The notes beneath the pieces were generated by a model. It saw only the letters and a list, made by a program, of their open reading frames with translations, ran no database searches and was not told the origin of the DNA. Shown in pieces: positions 57,065 through 64,000 of a stretch of 64,000 nucleotides of DNA (position 1 is its first letter; every line of letters begins with the position of its first letter). Origin of the DNA: Patagioenas fasciata (taxonomy: Eukaryota; Chordata; Aves; Columbiformes; Columbidae). The position numbers and the translations under genes were made by a program. The stretch covers positions 6,117,945-6,181,944 of the forward strand of contig NC_092541.1 of the NCBI RefSeq assembly GCF_037038585.1, read 5' to 3'.

Positions 57065-57080
57065 CCGCCAGGGGGTGCTG
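57065..57080 (+). promoter_or_regulatory. CTCF-core-like motif 3' of V7 RSS
   Basis: CCGCCAGGGGGTGCTG, forward, 55 bp after the nonamer. One C-to-T change from the V6 motif, a possible CpG decay. Confidence 0.5.
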
Positions 57081-57479
57081 CCGCCTCGGCCCCCCGGGGC
57101 TGCTTCTTAATGTCTCTGCTCCTTCCCATGAACATCCTTGCCCTCTACACTCTCCAAATAATTTTCACTGCTTCCCCTAAGGAGTCTCATTCCCTGTAGG
57201 CAGAAACATCCCTCAGTTTATATGATGATCTTCTCACCTTTACAGGAGGTGTCATCCCTACACAAGGGGACGATCATAATACCTTAAGGGTTAGTGAGAA
57301 GATCATGGTAAACAGGCTTGTGTCTGACTCTGGGTAGGAGTGTTTGCAGCTGGTACTGTTCTCAGAGACATTTTGCCTTGTCCATGGCCTTGGAGAAGGG
57401 GACAGTGAACCCCTGTGGGGAGAGGGACTCATGCTGACTCCTGCTTCCAGGTACCTTGGTCTGTGCCTCGTTCTGCCTC

Positions 57480-58580
57480 CTACCGAGCGACAAGGAGGAC
57501 ATAGGTGGTCTCTCTCCCCCTTAATATATTGAAAGACCACAATGAGGTCTCTTTGCAGCCTTCTCTTCAGCTTTTCTCCATCAGACAGCTATTCCAGTAC
57601 TTGAATTTTTTTGTGGCCATCGCCTGGAGGTCCTACTCTAGCAGGTTCATGTCTTTCTTTATTGAGAAGCCCAGAACTGGTCAAAGTCCTCCAGGTAGGA
57701 TGTCAGAAGAGCCAAGGACCTGGGAGAATCACTTCCCTTCACCTGCCGGCTGCACTTCTTTTGATGCAGCCAAGGATACAACTGGCTTTCTGCGCTGCAA
57801 GCACACGTTGCTGGCGCATGTCCAAGTTGTCACCCACCAGTGTCACCAAGTCCTTCTCCAGAAGTCTGCTCTCAATCCCTTCATTGCCCAACCTGTATTG
57901 ATACTGGGAATTGCCCTGACCCAGGTGCAGGACGCTTCACTTTGCCTTGCTGAACCTCATGAGCCTCCTTAAGCTCTCTTTTCTTGATATTGTGATCCCT
58001 TCCTGGAACATCGCCCCAGGCCCTTTGCTCATCAGCTGTCTCCATCAATCCCTCACAGGGCTGCTGGATGCTCTCTCCCTCCCACATCTTTCCTAGTAGA
58101 AAGGCCTCCTTATCAGGTCAGCCATCCTAATGGCAAACACACCTTTGCCCCACTTGATGAGATGGATCCCATCTCTCCTGAGCAGATGCTGCTCTTCAAA
58201 CAGGGTCCCATGGCTGTAGGACCTAAAACCCTGTCAGTAGCTCCAGCCAAGTTTTGACCTGCATTATCAATTCCCTTCTACTCACACCGGCCTGTCTGAG
58301 GACAACACCACCTGGACCCCCACGCCCCTGCCTAGCTTTCTGTAGAGTTCTGTAATCACTTTTGGTATTGTCCAGGTTTCCCCTACCAGTATCATTCATG
58401 CCCATAAGGAATAACAGCAGGGGGTAACAGTCAGAGAGCCAAGTGAGGTTAGGCAGTTCCTCCACATCGTCCCAGACATGAGCCCCTGGCAGGTAGTAAA
58501 CCTCTCTAGATGATAGGCCAGGTTGACAGATTGGTGTCTCTGTCCCCTGCAGCACAAAATCACCTATAAGGATCACTCAC
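57480..58580 (-). repeat. CR1 LINE remnant: ORF1 esterase-like domain and RT C-terminus
   Basis: Unit C copy. Esterase-like frame 58576-58223 again has GDF for GDS. Confidence 0.8.
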
Positions 58581-58699
58581 CGCTTCCTCCCGGTAGCCAT
58601 GCGTGATTTAGGGTCAGGTGGACCAGTTGCTTTGCTTCAAGGCACATCTGGCACCTCTTTAATGTTGAAGCCAGTGAACCTGTTCTGTAGTTGTAAGCC

Positions 58700-59140
58700 C
58701 ACAGGTCTTACCATGAGTCTGAGGGGGTTGTCCAGTCTCTTCTTGAACACTGTCCGGCTTTTGGCTGTGACACCTCCCTGGGGAGCCTGTTCCAGTGCTC
58801 CACTACCTTCTGGACGAAGAACCTTTTCCTAATATCTGGCCTAAACCTCCCCTGGCACATCCTCTTGCCTTTCCCTTGGGCTCTGTCATTGGCCACCAGA
58901 GAGAAGAAATCAGTGTCTGCCCCTCACCTTCCCCTTGTGAGGAAGCTGTAGACCATGATGAGCTCTCCTGTCAGTGTCTTCTCCAGACTGAACAGACATA
59001 GTGACTTTAGCCAGTCCTATTACAGCTTCCACTCAAAACCCTACAGCACATTCATGGCTCTCCTCTGGACCCTCTCCAGAAGCTTTATATCCTTTCTGAA
59101 TTGTAACTCCCAGACCTTCACATGGGATTTCCACAAAGCA
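58700..59140 (-). repeat. CR1 LINE 3' fragment
   Basis: Unit C copy of 48.96-49.40 kb, with TCTGAGGGGGTTGTCCAGTC near 58717. Confidence 0.8.
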
Positions 59141-59599
59141 ATGGTTTTCTCCCTCAGCAGGCAGTATGTAGGTGGAAAGATGAGACACAGGCAGGCTTGC
59201 AGAATTCTTTAATGAGTCTAAAGAGGGAAATAAGGTCACTCCAGCTGGAGGCCCCAGTATGCCCAGGAGCAGGAGCAGCCAAGAATCTGTTCCCCTTTTC
59301 CTGTACAGCTGTTCCAAAAGAGGGGACAGCTTAGCAGCTCACTCCAGGTTGCATTCTGGGGTCCTCACAGCAGTATTTGAGGGGAGCACAAAACAAAGAG
59401 AAAAAAGGGGTGAGTGGAAGAGAGGAAAAGTACACATTTTTCATGTGTTCAGAAAGACACCTTTCAGCCTGCCCTTGAAGGACAAGCCAGAGATGACCTG
59501 AAAACAACATCTGGAAACAATGGCATGAAGTTTGATTGTCTGTCCGGCATCACGATCTAAATTCCTACGGGTCCGTAGCCGAGGCCATTGCCAGCATCT

Positions 59600-59896
59600 T
59601 TAGCACGGGGGGCATCTGCTGCCACTGGAAATGCAGGAGAGGTCACAGCAGCCAGAGTTGATGGGCACTCCATCACAGCTGAGGATTCTGCCAACAGCAG
59701 CGGAGGTGGAGGAGCCCACAACGGTGTTCTGTGGGAAGGAGCTGAGGATGGGGCCAGGCAGGGTCACCACCACAGGGGCGGGCTGGATGACGATGGTGGA
59801 GCTCTGGCACTGCCTGACACAGGGCTCGTTGCAGCTGTTGGCCAGTGGGGTGGGGCCACAGGGCTGGCAAGACTGGCACTGGTCATAGCAGGACAT
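59600..59896 (-). CDS. Feather-type beta-keratin 3 (98 aa)
   Basis: Start 59896; 21-nt 5'-UTR piece to 59917; intron 60296-59918 (379 bp, as in keratins 1 and 2); exon 1 ending at 60297. The 98-residue product is identical to keratin 2, with the same core and Cys-rich tail. Polyadenylation signal ATTAAA at 59213-59208. Antisense to V7 and about 2.6 kb downstream of it. The identity with keratin 2 reflects the recent B/C duplication or later homogenisation. Confidence 0.92.
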   Translation of the reverse strand: MSCYDQCQSCQPCGPTPLANSCNEPCVRQCQSSTIVIQPAPVVVTLPGPILSSFPQNTVVGSSTSAAVGRILSCDGVPINSGCCDLSCISSGSRCPPC

Positions 59897-60355
59897 GTCT
59901 TGAGTCTGGAGCTGCACCTGGAGAGGGGGCGGGGAGGAAGCAAAACATGAGAATGAGTGAGGAGTAACCCGGCCCCACACCATGGGGGACCCAAAGAACA
60001 TGAACGGACAGGAGGCGGAGGCTGTGAAAAGACTTATGAGGGCTTCTTAACTTTGTTGAGCCAGGTCTAAAAAGAATCACCGACTCCTGTGAAACTTCTG
60101 GTTAGTCCCTGAGTCCAGAAGCCAGGTCACTACAGTCCCAGCCTCCCTCCATGTCTAGCCTTCTCCTCAGCTCCCTCTCTCATAACAAGCTGCCCCATGA
60201 TCTGGCACAGAACAAAGCTGCTGTCAACTAAGAGGTCCCTTGAGGTGAGACCTCCTTTTAGGGAAAGCAGAGAAAGAGAAGAGGCTTCAAACTCACCTGA
60301 TTCCCAAGAAGAAGGAGACAAGAGAAGTGGATGAGAGAGTGAGGAGCTGGGCTGG

Positions 60356-60363
60356 CTTTTATC
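60356..60363 (-). promoter_or_regulatory. TATA-like box of keratin 3
   Basis: GATAAAAG on the - strand, same spacing as in keratins 1 and 2. Confidence 0.65.
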
Positions 60364-61239
60364 ATGCACCCTTACTGCCCCAGGCTGACAGAGGCATCCC
60401 TTGCAGAGGTGATTAATCACTGACAAGCTCATCCTGAATGCAAAACATCCCAGCTAATGCTATGGGCTGTGTTTTGGCTTCTTCAGCTGCTGTCTTTCCA
60501 TTTCCTACTGTATGTCAAGCACATTCCCTAGTGAAGGCAACTTTTGTCTGACCGGATGAAAGGCTCAAGCACTTCCCATGCAAAACATACCATTGTGGGC
60601 AGAGGACTCAGCCACCATGATGGAAGAGTCCAGTAAGGGACACCTGACATACACTCAACAGGCAACACACATACATACACATACATATCTAGACCTGTAG
60701 TCATCTATAGTTAATTGAGAAGCCTCAGGACACCCAATGTGGAGCTGTCTATGCTGTGCACAGTCACCACACAGGAACTGGAACTGGGAGACTCAACTTC
60801 TGCAAGTCTTGTTTCCAGGGATTCAGTGTGGTTGAGGGAAGACTGGTCTGTGCCCAGTCTGAGCCCATTCACCCTCACAAAAGTCCTTTTCCTTCTGTCT
60901 ATCTGTTCCTGAGTACCATGGACACGGATATGGGCTGTAACCATGGGATGGAACTGCTTGTAGGCTCTGGTAGGACAGCCTGTAGGTTCATTTCTCATTG
61001 TATGATGAAGCAAGCCAAACCAGCTCAACAGCAGGTGTGTGGGGTTGACCATGACGTTATACCAACTGGAGTGAAACCACAATCAGCAATTGCAGGATCT
61101 GTGTCTCGAGAAAGATTATTTGTCCCATTTACAGTGCACGACTGCTTTGGGATGAGATAAGTCCTGCATGTGAGCTGGCGTCTCTTCACAGACTCTGGGA
61201 AGAGTCTGTAGGGTCTGTTAAGAGTGAGTTTAGAGGAGA

Positions 61240-61677
61240 ACATGAAAATGATCAGACAATTGGAACACCCCTCCTATGAAGAAAGGCTAGAGGTGGAGTT
61301 GTTTAGCCTGGAGAGGAGAAGGCTCTAGGGAGACATGATTTCACTCATTCAATACTTAAAGGGGGTTTTATGAGAAAGAGAAAGATATTTTAGTATGGCC
61401 CCTAATGACAGGACAAGAGGCTATGGCTGTACACTGTAAAAGGTAGATTTAGATTGGACATAAGGATGACAATTTTTCCAATGAGGGTGGTGAGACACTG
61501 GAAGGAGTTGCCCAGAGATATTGTAGATGCCCGATCACTGGAAGTATTCCAGGTCAGGTTAGACGGGGCTTTAAGCAACCTGATCCAATGAGAGATGTCT
61601 CTGGCCATGGCAGTGGAATTAGACTAGATGATCTTTCAATGTCCATTCCAATGCAAATGATTCTATGATTCTATGAA
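61240..61677 (+). repeat. CR1 LINE 3' end
   Basis: Unit C copy, ending ATTCTATGATTCTATG near 61660-61675, without LTR. Confidence 0.85.
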
Positions 61678-62214
61678 TTATGTTGGTAACAAAGGTTGGC
61701 CTGTGAGGCCCTTCCCTCCAGGCCACTGAGTCTGGGCTGAAAGAGCCTCCACACAAGGATGTCTCCGGAATCTGAGTTGGTCCTGCAGGGCTAGAAGGAC
61801 ATGTCCCCTGAAGGGATCTTGATCCACTTTGCTCATAACCCCGTAATTACTTCTATTTAGTGAGACACAAAGCAAGGCACAGAAGTCAGAAGGGAATCCT
61901 CCCTCAAGAGGCCATTTGGGCAGCCTGCATGGCAGCAGTGGGATGTGGAATGGTGAGGCAAGAGAGTCTTTGCAAACACCTGCTAAATTAGGGAGAAGGA
62001 GATTAAAATAGGTCTGGAGGGGAACATCCACCAGAGACTAAAGAAGAGATGTCAGAAGGAGTAGAAGTGGTATGCAGGGGGGACAGCATGTCAGGGGAGG
62101 CTCTCACACTTCCCGTGTAGCCCAGCTGTGGTGTAGTTACCTGTCTGCTACACACCTCCTGTTCAAGAAGAGGAGGCAGATGACCCCTTCTTCAGGCATC
62201 TGGGGAAACCTCTC

Positions 62215-63260
62215 AGTCACAGGCCTTGATAGCCGTGGGGGACTTTCACCACCTCAGCATCGGCTGCGGGACCAAAATTGATGGGCAGAAGCAAACCTGG
62301 ACATTGGCTGAGGAGTATGGAAGGAAACCTTTTAATGCAAGCAATCCACGAATGGAGTAGGGGGGTGGCTCTGTTGGGCCTGCTCCTCACAAAGAAGGAA
62401 AAACTGTTGGGTGATGTAGAGTTCAAGGGCAGCCTTGCCTGCAGTGACCAGGAGACTGTGGAGCTCAGGGTCCACAGAGGACTGACCAAGATGGACAGGG
62501 TGACTGTTTAAAGTCATTACGGACCTACCTGCTCGGCAGGATGCCCTGGGAAATTGCCCTGGAACACAGAGGTTCCCAAGGAGCTGACAAACCTTCAAGG
62601 ACAGCATTCTCAGAGCACAATGACAGTCCTCTGCAATATGTGGAAAGGTGGGACAAGAAAAGCCAAAGCACAGGTGGAGTAGAATCTTGCAAGATGGGTA
62701 AAGGGAATCAACAAAGGTATCTCTGAGCCTATTGGCAGCAAAAGGAAGGCTCAGGTGATGAGGGTTCATTACTTGGTGAGGAGAAGGACCTGGTGAATAA
62801 TGATGATGAAAAGGCTGATGTACTCAACGCCTATTTCTCCTCAGGTTTTATTTGTATGCCTTCTCTCCAGGCCTACCACATCCCTGAGACTTCCCATACA
62901 CTCTATGACAATGAAGCAGCACCCACAGTAGAACAAGAACGAACTAAGGAGCTCTTACTAACATTTGGACACACACAGGTTCAAGGGATCACTTGGGATG
63001 CAACAAAGGGTGTTCCATGAGCTGACTGCTCAGTCTTTACTCAGTCCCTGGTAGGACTTAGAAGTAGGTAGGACTTAGAAGGTAGTCTTAGAAGACTTTT
63101 CTAAACCCATGAAAGACCAGAAGGGAGTTGGGAGCAGATCATGTGGATTTTCTGAGAGCAAATCACGCCTCATCAACCTCATTTCTTCCTGTGAGGAGGT
63201 GACTGGAACTGTGGGGAAGCGGAGGGGCACTGGCTGGGGTGTACCTTGATTTAGCAAGAC
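62215..63260 (+). repeat. CR1 LINE endonuclease-to-RT remnants
   Basis: Unit C copy of 52.48-53.52 kb (KLLGDVEFKGSLACSDQETV; NNDDEKADVLNAYFSS). A small tandem indel near 63055-63080 is absent from unit B. Confidence 0.7.
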
Positions 63261-63277
63261 CTTTGACATACTCTCAT

Positions 63278-63470
63278 GGGGGCACACACATGCATACTTG
63301 TATACACACAGAGGTGTGCACACTTACAGGCATGAACACACAGATATTCATGCACACACAATCTCGTGAACACAAACACAACCACACATGTGGGCTTTTA
63401 TACATCCAAGGAGTAGCTCAAAGGTGTGCACTTCTAAAGACGCAGGTGCACACACGTTTCCAACGAAGTC
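63278..63470. repeat. CA-rich tract
   Basis: Unit C copy of the CA-rich tract at 53.52-53.72 kb. Confidence 0.75.
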
Positions 63471-64000
63471 CATGTGCAGACACAGGCTTAGCCACCCCCC
63501 CATATCATGACCCAGCCATGTCTGTGGGTCAGGAATAGCATTAAATCCAGAGAGCATCTGTATTGCTGCAGCCACAAAGGATTCCCATATTACGATTCCA
63601 AAAACTCCTCCAGCTTTCAATGCTCCCAGCTGTCCTTAGTGATTTCCTTAAGGTAGCTGTGGGAAGGGCCCCAGTTCTGCAGAAGGAGTGGTGCCTCAGT
63701 GATGTATTCGCACAGCAGCAGAGCACGGTGTGCCTGGGATGAACCAGTCTCCCCACAGGCTGTAAACACCGAGGCTGGGACACCAGAAATGGTACTGATC
63801 CCTGTAAGAAAGTCACTCAGCCTTTCCAAAGCATTGCTTGAAATGCCATTTATTAGTACTCAGGCTAAAGAGATGATAATATGGCTAATCTTACATCCCT
63901 TCTAACGCCAGGAACATCGAGCTGTTAAGCATATAGCTGCTCTCACAGCACAAGAGTATCACAAAACAGTTGAGGTTGGAAGGGACCTCTGGACAAGGAG

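Larger units (their letters stand above)
57090..64000. repeat. Tandem duplicated unit C (continues past window end)
   Basis: Collinear and nearly identical with unit B. The window ends at the place equivalent to about 54.25 kb, so further cassette copies may follow. Confidence 0.93.

Overview
The window looks like avian nuclear DNA from a T-cell receptor alpha/delta (TRA/TRD) variable-gene region. It holds seven V segments, all on the + strand. Each has a split leader exon, a V exon and a 23-bp-spacer recombination signal (RSS). Between them lie feather-type beta-keratin (corneous beta-protein) genes, all on the - strand. Abundant CR1 LINE remnants, several endogenous-retrovirus LTRs and the feather keratins all point to a bird. 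No D, J or C segment is visible, so the recombination centre should lie outside the window, presumably downstream. From what I recall of chicken, TRA/TRD and one feather-keratin cluster share chromosome 27, which fits; the species cannot be named from the sequence.

Layout. V segments (my labels): V1 2.16-3.00 kb, V2 11.55-12.70 kb, V3 18.24-19.44 kb (a different V family), V4 24.47-25.28 kb, V5 37.09-38.01 kb (pseudogene), V6 46.55-47.22 kb, V7 56.13-56.97 kb. Keratins: broken copies at 7.65-7.96, 34.28-34.39 and 40.88-41.18 kb, an orphan promoter/exon-1 relic near 54.5 kb, and three intact 98-residue genes at 31.10-31.40, 49.86-50.16 and 59.60-59.90 kb. Other items are an olfactory-receptor pseudogene (4.2 kb), a 1.4-kb nuclear mitochondrial insertion (38.2-39.6 kb), LTRs at 5.75, 32.93 and 39.73 kb, and a CR1 insertion (44.09-45.93 kb) whose empty site is preserved in a paralogue.

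The window is built from repeated cassettes: CR1 relics, a conserved 5' block, a purine-only (GGAGA)n tract, V, RSS, a CTCF-like motif, then CR1 relics and an antisense keratin. Units B (to 54.25 kb) and C (to the window end) are a recent tandem duplication with a period of about 9.75 kb; unit A (about 26.3-34.3 kb) is an older relative. V7 is a mosaic, with a V1-like tract inside an otherwise V6-like copy.

The most interesting pattern is that every member of the V1 family, and not V3, combines three things: a long purine-only tract just upstream of the leader exon, the same unusual heptamer CACGGGG, and a CTCF-core-like motif 54-56 bp beyond the nonamer in fixed orientation. The motif is intact or near-intact beside intact genes and degraded beside the pseudogene. 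This suggests, by inference only, a V-linked architectural module that could act in recombination.
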